NCBI GenBank assembly: GCA_949358305.1 | Contig: OX442314.1 | Location: 22,313,060 to 22,377,059, forward strand | Length of the DNA stretch: 64,000 bases | Direction: 5' to 3' | Source of the DNA: Strigamia acuminata | Lineage: Eukaryota; Arthropoda; Chilopoda; Geophilomorpha; Linotaeniidae | Part shown: piece after piece, positions 1 to 11,920 of the stretch | Position numbering within the stretch: position 1 is the first letter of the stretch | Layout of the letters: each line of letters starts with the position of its first letter | The notes under the pieces: model-generated | Database searches by the model: none | Seen by the model: only the letters and a program-made list of their open reading frames with translations | What the model was told of the DNA's origin: nothing | Position numbers and translations under genes: made by a program

Positions 1-1070
1 CCAAATGTCGGCCCAAAGGGTTTCAACCAATCGTACGACAGTCGCCAAGCACTGCAACACCTGGAAAAGATTTCGAGCAAGTTGTGCGAAACCGGTGGAA
101 GGAAAGCACCGATTACCCACACGGTTGCGGCGCTGCCTAATTCCAGACCCATAATTCATTCGGGGGTCGTGTCTCAACATAACCAGAAAGATTTATTACC
201 GAAGAAACCGAGCGGGAAGCATGCGGGATCTTCGAGAGAAATGTCTCGTCATGAAATACCCCTTTGTCAACGATCCACCAGCTGTGTCGCGCAGCAGCAG
301 TCGCTCACGTCGTTCACCGAGCTGCCAATCGCGAAAAGCAAAAGCTCGGATTCGGCCGCGTTGTTGAGCTGCGGATTGAAGAACCCGGCGGGAGAAAACA
401 TGGAAATTCCGTGCGCGCTCACGAGAACGCCGTCGATGACGCCGTCGTCGGGAAGGAGCGTGGTTGGGTTCCCGTTGCATCTGATTCGACCGGGTGTGGC
501 CGCGCCGCCCGGCTTCACAAATCTGAACGTTAATTTTCGGATGCCGCATGACGCGCAGTTGGTTCGTGGACCTTTGTCGGCTCAAGAAACTCAACAACAT
601 TTGCATTCGGGGATAACATCGATGCAACAGCCTGCTTTTCAGCAGAATGCTTTCATGGCTTCTCCACCACCTCATCTTGGGAATTATTTTTCGAACGAAA
701 ATGCTAAGCTTCATCAGAATTCACAGGCGCCTCCATTTTGTCAAATTCCTACCTTGAATTATCCCTTGAATTTAGTTCCGCTCGTTAATGTACAACCATC
801 AACATCAGCCGTCAACAGGTTTGCGAATCAACACCAAAACAATGCGTTTCCCTCGCAAGACGATGTCATGAAGGGTCAAATTTGTTTCTTGGGTACGATT
901 TTGTGCTTTTTGTTTGTGGTTGATTTTTTATTCTGATTTTGTCGCTTTGTTTTGCAGGCGACAGACTCCCAACTAGTCGGGTGAAAGAAGAAGTGGAGAA
1001 TCCTAATCTGAACGGAGAAAAGAAGACGACTCTAAATTTTATTAGCCAAAATGACTATAAAACGGAGTGA
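1..1070 (+). CDS. C-terminal part of an unrecognised low-complexity protein
   Basis: The reading frame is open from base 1, so the 5' part of the gene lies outside the window. The visible exon runs 1-874. It splices at a GT donor (875) to an acceptor ending at 957, and the last exon 958-1070 ends with TGA at 1068-1070. The junction keeps frame and the tail contains RVKEEVENPNLNGEKK. The sequence is rich in Ser, Pro, Gln and Asn with no domain I recognise. It has proline-rich and glutamine/asparagine-rich stretches typical of disordered regulatory proteins. I considered the C-terminus of eIF4E-transporter but could not align it convincingly. The coding nature is supported by the long frame and clean splice; the function is unknown. 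Confidence 0.6.
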
Positions 1071-1794
1071 TGACTAACTTTACTTTACTATGATTTGTTT
1101 ATCTGTTTGCGTTTTCATTCTTTTTATTTTTGTTTTTTAATTTGTTAAATTTGAATTTTTTTTATATCGAGGCTGTGATGAAGCGGCTGAATAATGGTTT
1201 TAATCTTTTTCTTATTTTTATTTTTTAAAATTGTGAATGAAAGGTGAATTTTATTATACAATTGATAAATTGACGACTTAAGTTTTTTAAATATTGTGCC
1301 TAAAAAAAAATTAAGTTGGTAAATTGTGTATGCGATTTTGACAATTTGAATTGTTTATTTGTTTTTTTCCGTTTTTAGTTTATATTGAAATTGGTTTACA
1401 TTAGTTAAACAACGAAAATGCTACAGGTAAAGCGAGTTTTATTCTCACTTTTAAGGATTCATCTGGGTATTAAAAGATTAGATTAATTTTTTTTAAAAAC
1501 GAATGCTCGTTTTCTCACTCTTTCGTGATGAATTTTTTAATCACAATCATATATATTTGTTGATTTTACCATCCGTATTTTGATTTCATTAAATTAAAAG
1601 AAAACTCGTATTTTTTATTTTTTTTTGTTTTAACGTTTTTGTTTTAACGAAGAAACAACTCGACGAAATTCAAAACATCCATTTTATGGCAAATTCCCTC
1701 ACTAGATGGCGAAGTCGCGCCCTATAAAAAGAACCGCGTGAATTTATCTCCCAACGCGCACGTTGCATCGGTAGTTCGTACTCATGTATTAAAG
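1071..1794. other. 3' UTR of the first gene and NDC1 upstream region
   Basis: This is about 720 bp of very AT-rich sequence with T-runs and no supported coding exon. It should contain the polyadenylation region of the upstream gene and the promoter of NDC1. GC rises briefly at 1690-1770, just before the NDC1 start, which may mark the promoter. Confidence 0.5.
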
Positions 1795-4116
1795 ATGCAA
1801 TCTCCAGAGGATATAGAACAACAGACAAATGAAGTGAGTTTTGAAATAATAATACCAATTTGAATTACACATCAATTTTTAATTAGATTTTCTATGGACG
1901 TTGTCGACGTGCTCTGCTGGGTTTATGGTTTTTTCAACCATTTATTGTAGTAGGTTTGGTATTCTTGTTAAATTTAAATCTATTCCACCCATACAAATGG
2001 TTAAGTAAGTATATATAGCGAGATGTTTTGTACATTTTTAAGCCGAATTTTTATTTTAGGTGCTTGCAAGCTGCTAATTTCGGTCCATCTACTTGTGGTT
2101 ATTTTCATTTTGTCTTTATGTCTAGTTTTCGTATCTCTTATGCACATATGTAATATTGCCGGTGAGTGTCTGTGTCTGTACACACGAAAAATTGAGATTT
2201 AAAAGTTGTAATTATTTTTAGTTCGTCAAAATCCAACGGCAACACATTGGGCTCGTTATTGGAAAGTGTTGAGACCGCAAAACAGCATCCAAATTTTATT
2301 ATATTCAATAGTGTGTGTTGTAACTGTAAAATTGTATTTAAGTCTGGACGAAAATTTTGATAACTTTTTATTTTCAACAACTGAAAGGTATGATATATAT
2401 ATATATATACTTTGTAATTTTTATTTATTTTTATTTTAATTGAGAAATTAATTTTTATTTTCTGTCTCGTTCAAGTTCGTCCTGTTTAAATGAACATTAT
2501 TTATTTTGCATCTATAACGCTTTCTTTATTGGATTATGGCACGGTGTAACTTACTTCGACAGGAATAAATTCCTGATAATATTCCCCGTTATTCAGGTAT
2601 AATAACAAGCATTTATTATAAATTTTTATTTAATTATTTTTTAATCAATCCAGCAAAGCAAACTTGCACGAATCAACGAAGCACTTTTCCGAACATTTTG
2701 CTGCAGTTTCGCCGAAACATTTCATAAAATCAAATGGCTCAGTTTCTTTTACGTATTTTTAAGTAATTAAACATTGAAAAACTTAATACACACCCAAATG
2801 ATGAATCAATTTTCGTTACAGTCGGTCAACCGATGAAGAATTTCCTTATCGACGTGTTCGGACTGAATTCATGCTGCGAATCGTTAGAGTTAACCACTTA
2901 CTCGGGAATCTTCAATCTGAGGCTATTATGGATAACATGGATTGTAACATCCATAGCAATTTTTAATCTAAAGTTTTTACTTTTGATATTCAATGTGTTT
3001 TTAACGCAGGTTATTAATAATTTTCATTTTAACTTGCAATTATCGGATTTTATTTTTATACCACTCTAATTTCAATTTTCAGAGGTTTCAATTTCCGTTG
3101 CAACGGACACTGGATAACCCCGACACGATGTTACTGCAAGAGGCACTCACAGTTGTTCACATTCCGCTTATTAGTTATTTAGCCGCTTTAGATTTCCAAT
3201 TGCTATCGCAAGAAAGAAATTCAATAAGAAATCATCAACTTTATGCGTTAAGTGTTCCAGGCGGTCATCCGTACAATTGGAGATCAGTTTCAACTCCGTG
3301 TTTATATATATTGAACAATATTTTGGACCGAATGTCGTGGATTGAGGAAAAGGTTCCATCTCCAGTGTTTCAATCAGGTTGCCACTATAAAATAAAACTG
3401 TTCGCAACAATTTAGAATTATAACGATTTAATTTGTTTTAATTTTACAGTGAATTTCATTTCTAATCCTTTTATAACTCGGATTACTCTCATCAGGGAAT
3501 GGCTCGATAGGAAATGGATAGATGTGAGAGAAAAGTCAAAGTTAACTGCAGTTTTCAATTTCTTTTTGTCCGATATGCCTGACCGAATTCCTCGGAACGT
3601 CTTTGCAGACAGTCAGCCACACATTTGGTTAATCGAAGGTATAAATAATTTAAAATTCTTATGAAATAGTTTAAATTCACTGAACAATTTTCAGCTTTAA
3701 CATTTGCTCTGATAACTGCCGTTAGACAAAATAACTACGGCGTTGTTCAGGAAGAATTTGTTGATGTAATTACAACTATAATGAATTTAGAAGAAGTAAT
3801 ATATATATATTAAAAAACGTTGAATTCTTACTAATTTTTTATACTTTTAGGCTTTTATTCGATGTATCCGGTCAACCCCGGCCGCTAGATGTTACAATCC
3901 GCAAACACAACGCGATTTTAAGTTGAGAAAATGTCTAGAACTTGTTCTTAAATTGTCCTTAAATCGTTTAGCTTGGGAATTTAACCATCAAATAGAGTAA
4001 ATACACACACGAGGTAAACCGAAACGGTTTAAAAAAAATCATTTTATTTCTTTAGATATATTCAACTGTCTGCGGAACAAAAGCGAAATTTAAAATCCCG
4101 GGCCGAGTTCATGTAG
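1795..4116 (+). CDS. NDC1: Nucleoporin NDC1 (transmembrane nucleoporin)
   Basis: NDC1 is an integral nuclear-envelope protein that anchors the nuclear pore complex and helps insert new pores. The start is ATG 1795 (MQSPEDIEQQ), followed by about twelve exons: 1795-1833, 1887-2004, 2060-2161, 2222-2387, 2476-2596 and onward, ending with TAG at 4114-4116. The N-terminal half has several hydrophobic membrane segments (for example LLVVIFILSLCLVFVSL). The block LFHPYKWL matches the family's LFHPIQWL. The conserved cytoplasmic block SVPGGHPYNW and the later PHIWLIEG match vertebrate NDC1, and the end SAEQKRNL aligns with the vertebrate C-terminus. The product is about 550 residues, shorter than human NDC1 (about 670) because the disordered linker is reduced. 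A polyadenylation signal AATAAA lies at 4352. Identification is firm; some exon edges are hand-placed. Confidence 0.92.
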
Positions 4117-5664
4117 TTGCACCTTGGACCCTTGGACGAAGAAGCAAAGGCGCGGGCGTAGGGGAAAAAATCCAGGCATGCGTAGTGTTACGATAATACA
4201 ATTTCAATTTACGGAATTATCACCAGTGGGCGCAAAGTCCCGTTCAGCATGGCAACTGCTTCGGCGTCCTGGAGACGAAGACAGTATCCTTCCGCTAAGA
4301 AAATAATTCCGATTGAAATCGAATTAATTGTTGATAAAACGTTTACTAAGCAATAAAAATTATTTGATCAAGTCGAAATCACCTTCTTTACACGTTGTAA
4401 AAATGCAAAAAAGCGAAAAGTCATGCGTTTAAATGCGGTAACCAGGCTGGGTGGCGGAAGAGCGCCGAGTTTTTTTTGTCTGTGAATCGGTGTGGCAACT
4501 GTTGCCTTAGGAATCCGACGCCATAGACACGGTAGCTGTGACGACTGCGTAACCCCATCAACAGGACAGAAGGTGAAAATGCGAGTGCTAGCACTTTGAT
4601 TTTCTAGTGCATTGCTTTTTTATTTTTTATTTCTATTATTCGATGAGTGGCCAAGTCGATTCCGAGCAATGGTTCAAAGTACCAAAAGCAGAATGTGGCT
4701 GCAAAACAAAATGGCGTTGTTGTGATTAGGCTTAAATAGGTAGCTGTTTGCTATGTATGTATGTGTGTTTTTTTTTTTTAAGTTGAACTATAGCTCGAAG
4801 AACACTTGGCTCGATTTTATTGGCAGCACATTGTAAAGCATTTTCCGTTTTATTCTATTCCGTTGCTTTTGATCACGTGATTTGAACCGGTTTTGTAAAA
4901 AGATGAATCGGTTTGGTTTGGTTTGTCGTTACGGATGGAAAAGGCAGATGAAATTTGTGTTTATTTCGTGTAAAGTCGATTGGTTTCGAATATATTTCTG
5001 CTGGTTTAAAAAATGAGGATTGGTGGAAATATATTTACAACAGATTGGGGTAAGTTTGAGGTGTTATTAAGAGTGTTACTAAGTTTGAGTTTGTTCATTG
5101 ATTTTCACTGATAGTTACCTGGTAACTAAAGCATCCGTGATAAAGAAATGGGGAAAAAAAATGAAAATAAATTAGCAATAATTCGATGTTTGGATTTTAC
5201 AAAATAGAAAATTTATTTTTATATTTTTATACGTTAAAAAAAATCGATTTTTAAAAATAACAGTTACATATAATTTAATTATATTTAGCTTTTGAAAAAT
5301 GTATAGATTGCCCTGAAATAACAAGGTCACACCTGTCTCTTACTGTATTTGTTTATATTCGACAAACAAATTGCCATTACACTTAGAAAATTGAAAATAG
5401 GCCTAATCTGCTAGGGGGGGATAACCTATTTATATATATATAGTATTTCAAAACTTTAAATAAATGAAAAAAATTCGAGTTCATTTGTTTTTATTTTAAA
5501 AAAAAATAATAAGAAAAAAAATTATTATTAATAATAATACTATAAATAAAAATTCGTGACTGGAGTAAATTATTTTGATAAACAAGAAAATTAAAAAAAA
5601 AAATGTTTTTGAATGTTTGGCTTAATTTGTTCTGAACTGTATTTGTTAGTGTTGCCTGGTTACT
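4117..5664 (+). promoter_or_regulatory. NDC1 3' UTR and RFX upstream region
   Basis: This 1.5 kb stretch has no supported coding exon. The short frame at 4124-4306 sits in the NDC1 3' UTR and shows no coding signal. A GC-richer patch at 4430-4575 ends in a GT donor-like site (after 4571) and may be a non-coding first exon of RFX. It contains two everted half X-boxes at 4494-4506. The rest is AT-rich and probably a 5' intron. Confidence 0.4.
4494..4506. promoter_or_regulatory. Everted X-box half-sites (GGCAAC-T-GTTGCC)
   Basis: A perfect 13 bp palindrome, GGCAACTGTTGCC, places two RFX half-sites back to back upstream of the RFX gene. The known RFX site has the opposite arrangement (GTTGCC then GGCAAC), so this may bind weakly or by half-site only. 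Confidence 0.35.
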
Positions 5665-5672
5665 ATGGCAAC
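5659..5672 (+). promoter_or_regulatory. X-box motif overlapping the RFX start codon
   Basis: GTTACTATGGCAAC fits the relaxed X-box consensus RYYNYY-AT-RRNRAC at every position. It differs by one base from the canonical palindrome GTTGCCATGGCAAC. The AT-G in its centre is the predicted start codon of RFX (5665-5667). A further half-site GTTGCC lies at 5651-5656. Binding here would be a direct feedback on RFX expression; this is inference. Confidence 0.5.
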
Positions 5673-8600
5673 GCAGTCCTTCATGCCAGAGATGCAGGCC
5701 ATCACTCCTGGCAATATCCCGACACCGCCGAACCCTCAGCAAACGTCGGTGGTGTCAACTACAGTGAGCCAGTCGAGTCAGCAGCAACAAGTCCCACCAC
5801 AGACTCAGGTGAGTGTATATTTACCCCACGATACAACCCGACGTTTGATGTTTTAAAATTTGTTGATACAGTTGTTAGGACGACGAATTTAATCAATATC
5901 CTTTATACGATCACACAAAAAAGTGGCGTTTTGTTTCATTTTGAATGAAAATTAATAAAAACAAACTTTTATTTTGAGAAAAAAATACATAAATAACATT
6001 TAAATGGTTGGGAGTTACGTAAATGCGGGTTATTTAGTATTTCAGCATAATTGACGGTTATATGTAAAATTTATTTAAAGTTTATTTAAAATTTATTAAA
6101 ATATTTTTTAAAATTTACTTAAATAGTTTTTTAGAATTTACTTAAATATTTTTTAGAATTTACTTAAATATTTTTTAGAATTAATTAATTGATTTTTTTT
6201 GTTGATTTTTGTATTTTCCAGCCTCAACAGCGCAGCCAACCGACACAGAATTCTGGCGGTTCCAATGGCAGCTCGACACAAGCTCAGCAGCCGCAAAGTC
6301 AACAGCCTGCATCACAAACTGCATCGAACAATTCGCAGACCTCCCAGCAATCAAATATTCAAGGAACACAGTCCGCGCAACAGTTCATCACAGTTGCAGG
6401 TACTAGGAACACGGATCGAGACAAATGTTTTGTTTTACTTTATCGCTCGCAGTGTCCGAAGACGAGACCACAGGCCAAGATACGGTCACTCTACAGAACG
6501 CATCTCAAGCCGTCCACTCAACTTACGTCCAGTATGTCGATGGGAACGCTGACCCGAACATATATGCAGCCACTAACGGACAAATGTGATTTATATATTT
6601 ATATATGTATATTTATTTTGTTTAATTTGAAATTGCGTTGTAGGGCTGCGTATCCAGTGTATTGCGTGAGTGGTGAGACGAGTACGATGTACACACCGGC
6701 GACAGCTTACTACAACACGGGAAACAGCACGGCAGTGACGTATTCGCAGGTACGGCCGAGTGATAACTCAAGGTCGTCTGTAGCCAATGGCGAGTATTAT
6801 CATCTGTTGGCTAGTAGGAAACGTTAAATTTATTGGCAAAAATTTGGATCGGTGCGAAATGAATTGGAAAAACACGAAAATTGTTTGTTTTATCACTAAA
6901 ATGTTAACACATTTCTAATCTAACTCAGCAATTGATAGGGATTTAAAATTGGCGTTAAATCCCTAGTTTATTCTGTACGCGTGTGTGTGCTTTGAAATGT
7001 GACTAAAATGATTAATTCCCCTCCCTCAGAGTGCCTCAGTCGCAAACGATGTCCACAAAATGGACGACTCTTTATACCAAGTAAGTTGAAGTGACGCATT
7101 TGGTTTTGATTATTTTTGGTTTGGGTTTGTTTGACCGAGTACTTTGCACGGTGGCTTTTTTGCTTTGCTGTTGCCGTCCTTTTACTAACACTTGTAACCG
7201 GTGAACGTTGCATTAGGTTAGCTCAGGGCTTTCACATTCTTCTGTTGGTCTCCAAGGACAATTACTAACACATCAAGGTGGTGGCACTTACCTGATTCAA
7301 GGGTCCGGGACGATGGATGGAGACGCGCATACGCTGACCCACGCGAGTAGAGCGTCTCCGCAGACGGTAAGCGGGTCGTTGGATGATCCCAGGGACAGAT
7401 TTTCTTTTGTTAGTAGATGATATTTTTTATATGCTTAGTTTGCATGTTCAGTTTTTTGATTTTGTTTTATTTTGTTTTTTGATTTTTGTTGTTTTTTTTA
7501 TTTTTGTTGTTTTTTGTTGTGCTAATTTTTGTTTGTTGCGCAGGAAGGTGTCGCGTACCTTGTGCAGGGGTCGTCGGTTGATGGTGACGGACATCACCTG
7601 ACACACGCAACTCGTGTATCGCCACAAACGGTACAATGGCTGTTAGATAATTATGAGACAGCTGAGGGGGTGAGTTTACCCCGCAGTACGCTTTACAATC
7701 ATTATCTACGACATTGTGCGGAGCACAAAATAGACCCGGTGAATGCTGCTTCTTTTGGCAAGTTGATACGTTCTGTGTTTCTTGGTTTGAGAACGAGGAG
7801 GTTAGGAACGCGGTGAGTGTCGATTGGAATTGGAATATGATTTGAATTGTATTGCGTGTTTGTTGAATTAATTTTATTGATTTTCTTTTTATTTTTGCAG
7901 TGGGAATTCTAAGTACCACTACTATGGTATCAGAGTGAAACCAAGTTCCTCTTTAAATCAAATGGCGGAAGATGTCGGAACGATGGCCTTACGACAGCAA
8001 CCGATGAATCAAAGCAAAAGGTTTGCAATTGATTTAATTTTTTTTTTTTTTTTTTTTTTTAAATAATTATTAATTTTTTTTTTAAATTTTTTTAGGTTTA
8101 AGGCCACACAAAAGCCTGAAGTGCACGACACTGGGGCCAACGCTAGTACACAGTCTCAAACTTCATCATCATCTTCAGACTCAACATCTCCCCAGCAACA
8201 AGTTTGTTTACGCGACAGTTTTATTGATTTTTATTGATTTTTATTGATTTTTAGCATCATCAACAGTTTCTCGGGGATGCTTCATCCGCTGTACCCAGCA
8301 TGGGGGTGATCGAACTAAGTTCGAGCGATTTGCCCGATGGCTTGACCATCGACGATGTACATATCTTCAGCCAATTGTACAAAGAACATTGCGAAGCAAT
8401 TTTGGAGTCGATTCTGAATTTGCAGTTTTCGATGGTGGAGATTTTATGGCATCAGTTTTGGAGAATTCAACCTCCAGACCAGGAGTCGCCGTGAGTTTGA
8501 ATAAAATGCTTTTTTTTTGTTTTATTTATTATTTAGCTAATTTGAATTTTGGGTTTTGAAGGGATCTTGATTTAGAGAAGAGGTTGTCTAAAACGAAATT

Positions 8601-10100
8601 GTACCTGTTGTGTTCGACGGATCCTGTGCAGCAGTTTGTGCGGAAAAGCGACTACCATTTCTATCAGAACCTTGTCGAAATCCTCATCCCTGATGTGCTG
8701 CGGCCAATTCCCAGTGGGTTTTCCCTTGACATCTAGATCTAGAGGGAGTTAATTTAATGGTATCGATTTAATTGTGTAGGTTCATTGACCCAAGCGATAA
8801 GAAACTTTGCCAAGAGCTTGGAAGGCTGGTTGACGTCGTCAATGAACAGCACACCTGATGAAATGGTTAAGATCAAGGTTTGTGATCGTAATTTTATTAA
8901 AATTTATTATGATTAAATTTTTTTTTTTTTTTTTTTTTTTTTTTGTGATTTAGATAAGCGCAGTGAGTGCATTTGCTCAGACATTGAGACGATACACATC
9001 GTTAAATCATTTAGCACAAGCAGCACGTGCTGTATTACAAAATACGCTTCAAATTAATCAGATGTTGGCCGATTTAAATCGAGTTGACTTTCACAATGTG
9101 CAGGTTAGTGTGGATTGTTAACGCGGCGATTGGATGGAGTTTTTAACAGAGTGTTTTTTCGTTGAATTAGGAGCAAGCATCTTGGGTCTGTCAATGCGAC
9201 GATGGCATTGTGCAAAAATTAGAACAAGATTTTAAATTGACACTACAGCAGCAGAATTCGTTGGAGCAGTGGGCAGCGTGGTTGGAAGGAGTGGTGTGCC
9301 AAGTGCTCAAGGTGCACGAAGGCAAACCTGATTTTGCCAAAGCTGCCCGCCAATTCCTTCTCAAGTGGTCCTTTTATAGGTACAAAGTGGAAATAATTTG
9401 TCAAAATTGTACATGAAACACTTGCACAGACGAGAATTAATTAATTGGTTACGGAATAAATGTTCGACGCCACTTAAAGGGGGAAATGAGGGGGAAATCG
9501 ATACAAATACACATGTTTGAACGAGTTAATTGCGAATTTAGTGGTTTTTTTTGTCGTTGATTATTTTTTTAATTTTAATTTAATTTTAAATTAAATTTTT
9601 ATTTGTAGTTCGATGGTGATACGGGACCTGACTTTAAGGAGTGCGGCAAGCTTTGGCTCTTTTCATTTGATTCGATTGCTATACGACGAGTACATGTTTT
9701 ATCTGATCGAACACAGAGTTGCACACGCGACAGGTGAAACACCCATAGCTGTCATGGGTGATGTAAGTGTGAGTTTTTATTAATCTTCATATTGTGTGTT
9801 TTTTTTCTATGTGTAACTCAAGCGGAGAAGAAATAACTGGAATTTGTTTCTCAACAGTTCATCGGTCTCGGCCACAAAGTGTGGAGGGAAAACTCGTCGA
9901 GCAAAACGGCCAACACGTCGTCCACTGCCAACGGCAACCACGCCCCGAATCACATGGGTGTGGGCAACGCCCACGCAACAGCGAATTCGATTCAGAAGAT
10001 AGTTCTGCTCAACTCGGCCAGCGCCAGTAGTCAAAGTTTTGGTTCCTCTAGTAGCGGGGGGTCGACGAGTCACGGACACAAACGGCTGAAAACAAACTGA
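5665..10100 (+). CDS. RFX: RFX1/2/3-type transcription factor
   Basis: RFX proteins bind X-box DNA as dimers through a winged helix and drive ciliary and other genes. About sixteen exons give roughly 840 residues. Order: Gln/Ser/Thr-rich activation region (exons 5665-5808 and about 6222-6401), a segment with VQYVDG like vertebrate RFX1-3, then the DNA-binding domain in exon 7544-7812 ([20 protein letters not shown] through [10 protein letters not shown]), continuing into [12 protein letters not shown]. Next come the extended dimerisation region ([80 protein letters not shown]-like) and a short low-complexity tail ending in TGA 10098-10100. All junctions stay in frame. The start ATG 5665 is the first in a long Gln-rich frame; an upstream non-coding exon is likely. 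Assignment to the RFX1/2/3 group is strong; which member it is cannot be decided. Confidence 0.95.
7217..7630 (+). repeat. Duplicated exon segment inside RFX
   Basis: Exon 7217-7366 ends with [20 protein letters not shown] then [10 protein letters not shown]. The next exon starts at 7544 with [20 protein letters not shown] then HATRVSPQT (to 7630) before entering the DNA-binding domain. The two segments are clear duplicates separated by a 177 bp intron. Vertebrate RFX3, as I recall it, has this motif once (GGTYLI...TRASPA). Both exons begin in phase 0, so the first could be skipped without a frameshift. The second copy reads straight through ACG-GTACAA, at the position where the first copy has its donor ACG-GTAAGC. 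Confidence 0.75.
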
Positions 10101-11920
10101 CACGCGTCGGATGTGTTTTAACGTGGTGAAAACATTTTTAAGAATAGAAAAGAACGTTATATGATGGTAAAAGAATTTACTAGTCAGTTTGAGAGTTATT
10201 TTTTAAGTCAAGGATTTAATTTTTTTTTTGATTGTAATTAAAATTGAAAATGAAATGATTGGAATTTTTAAATTATTTTGATGCCAAAGTTTAGCCAATT
10301 ACTGTTTGCTGGTAACCAAAGAGTTGGACGAACTGCCAATTTTATGTAGCCGCATGAGGGGGTTTTGAGAGGAAAAAAGAAATAGCTAATTCATTATAAT
10401 TATAATTATTATTATTATTACTATTATTATTATGTTATCATCATTCTATTAATAGTGAATTTTGTACGATGCCAAATCAGCATTGCCATATTGTACGCCT
10501 TACAGAAAATCCAACTTTATACATGATTATGTAATAGGTGAATTGTAATGACAAAATGCTCAAAAATTTTTCAATAATTCCATCCAAAGTTTAAAAAAGA
10601 AAAATTTCCATAAAAAAATTAATACAAATGTTTTGAGTAAAGTCAGTATTAGTTTTATGGTAAAAATTGGTTACAAGAAAAATTGGAGAAAAAAAAATGT
10701 AAAAAACAAAATGTAAAAAAAGTTTTAATAGAGTGTTTGAAGTGAAATCAGCACGAAAAACTTTTATCTTTCCTATTTTCTGAGACGTGAAAAATATTTT
10801 TTATTACAGAAATTTAGATTCAATCCTTCCACTTAAATGAATTAATTACTTAAAGTTTGGGAGAAAATTTCTCTGGTCAGATTTGCACAAGTTTAAAGTT
10901 GAAATACTGATAAATTCAGCTCATTTTATCATTGAAAAAAGTGCGGGGGGAAAAAAACAAATTAAAGTAAAAAAATACAAAGTCTCTTTTAATATATGAT
11001 AATATATATATTTGGAATGTTTGATATTTTATTAAGTGTCCATATTGTATTTGTCAAGTTGGAATTAATTCTCGTATTTAAGGCACGTTATTTTTAAACT
11101 TTATTTTTCTTTTTTTATATTTTAAATCAAATTTATTTTGTGTCTCTAAAATCACATTTATAATTGATTTTTTTTTTTATGAAAAAAAAAATAATTCAGA
11201 ATTGGTTAAATTTTAAATCTAGATGTTGATATTTAAAAAAACAAAAAAAAAATCTTTGCCTGCAAAGTGCCTACAAACTTCATGAAAAAATATAGAAGTT
11301 AAAAAAAGGAGAAAAAATGTTTACAAAATTTATAAAATCCACTATAACTTAAAAAAAAAAAGATATTTTCCTTTTTCTTTCCATGGTGTGCTCACAACTA
11401 GTCAACTGTGTGCCATTTTGTTTTGATTTGTTTTGATTTTATTTTCTTTTCGTTGTTGGTAGTGATTTCTCAGGTGTGTTTAAAAATTAATTGCAGTACC
11501 TCAGTGTTTTCGTGATTATTTGGAGTGATTTTTGTATATTTGATGTAAATAATACTTTGATGAATTATCACAAATTGAATTGCAAACCATTTTGAAACCC
11601 TCCTTTTTCCCCCCTTCATTATGTAGTCATGATTATGTTGTTGGTTAGTATTTGTAACCAAAGAGTTATGAACGAATTGCGTCAGATTAAACCACGCTTT
11701 GGTTTTCGTGTTTGACAAATATACTTACTAGTCTGTTTAAAACCTACTGATTTAAACTCCATCAACCAAAATAAACAAATATTATTTTCACCGAATAATT
11801 TAAAAGATTAAAAACTAAATTAATTTATATTTCACAATTTGCCCGCTATTTTCCATCGTAAACAACTCGCAGACGTGAGGAATAATGTTCAAATTTTATT
11901 TACAAAAATTAAAAATACAT
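10101..11920. other. Convergent 3' ends of RFX and INTS5
   Basis: About 1.8 kb of AT-rich non-coding sequence between the stop codons of two convergent genes. No conserved reading frame is seen; the frame at 11470-11718 on the minus strand looks random. An AATAAA on the minus strand at 11900-11895 serves INTS5. A small (ATT)n stretch lies near 10405-10435. Confidence 0.6.

Noticed and set aside
1-1070. Assignment to eIF4E-transporter (4E-T)
   Set aside because: Composition is similar, but no conserved 4E-T block could be aligned in the visible part.
4124-4306. 60-codon frame after NDC1
   Set aside because: Lies in the NDC1 3' UTR, basic and without similarity, and overlaps the polyadenylation region.
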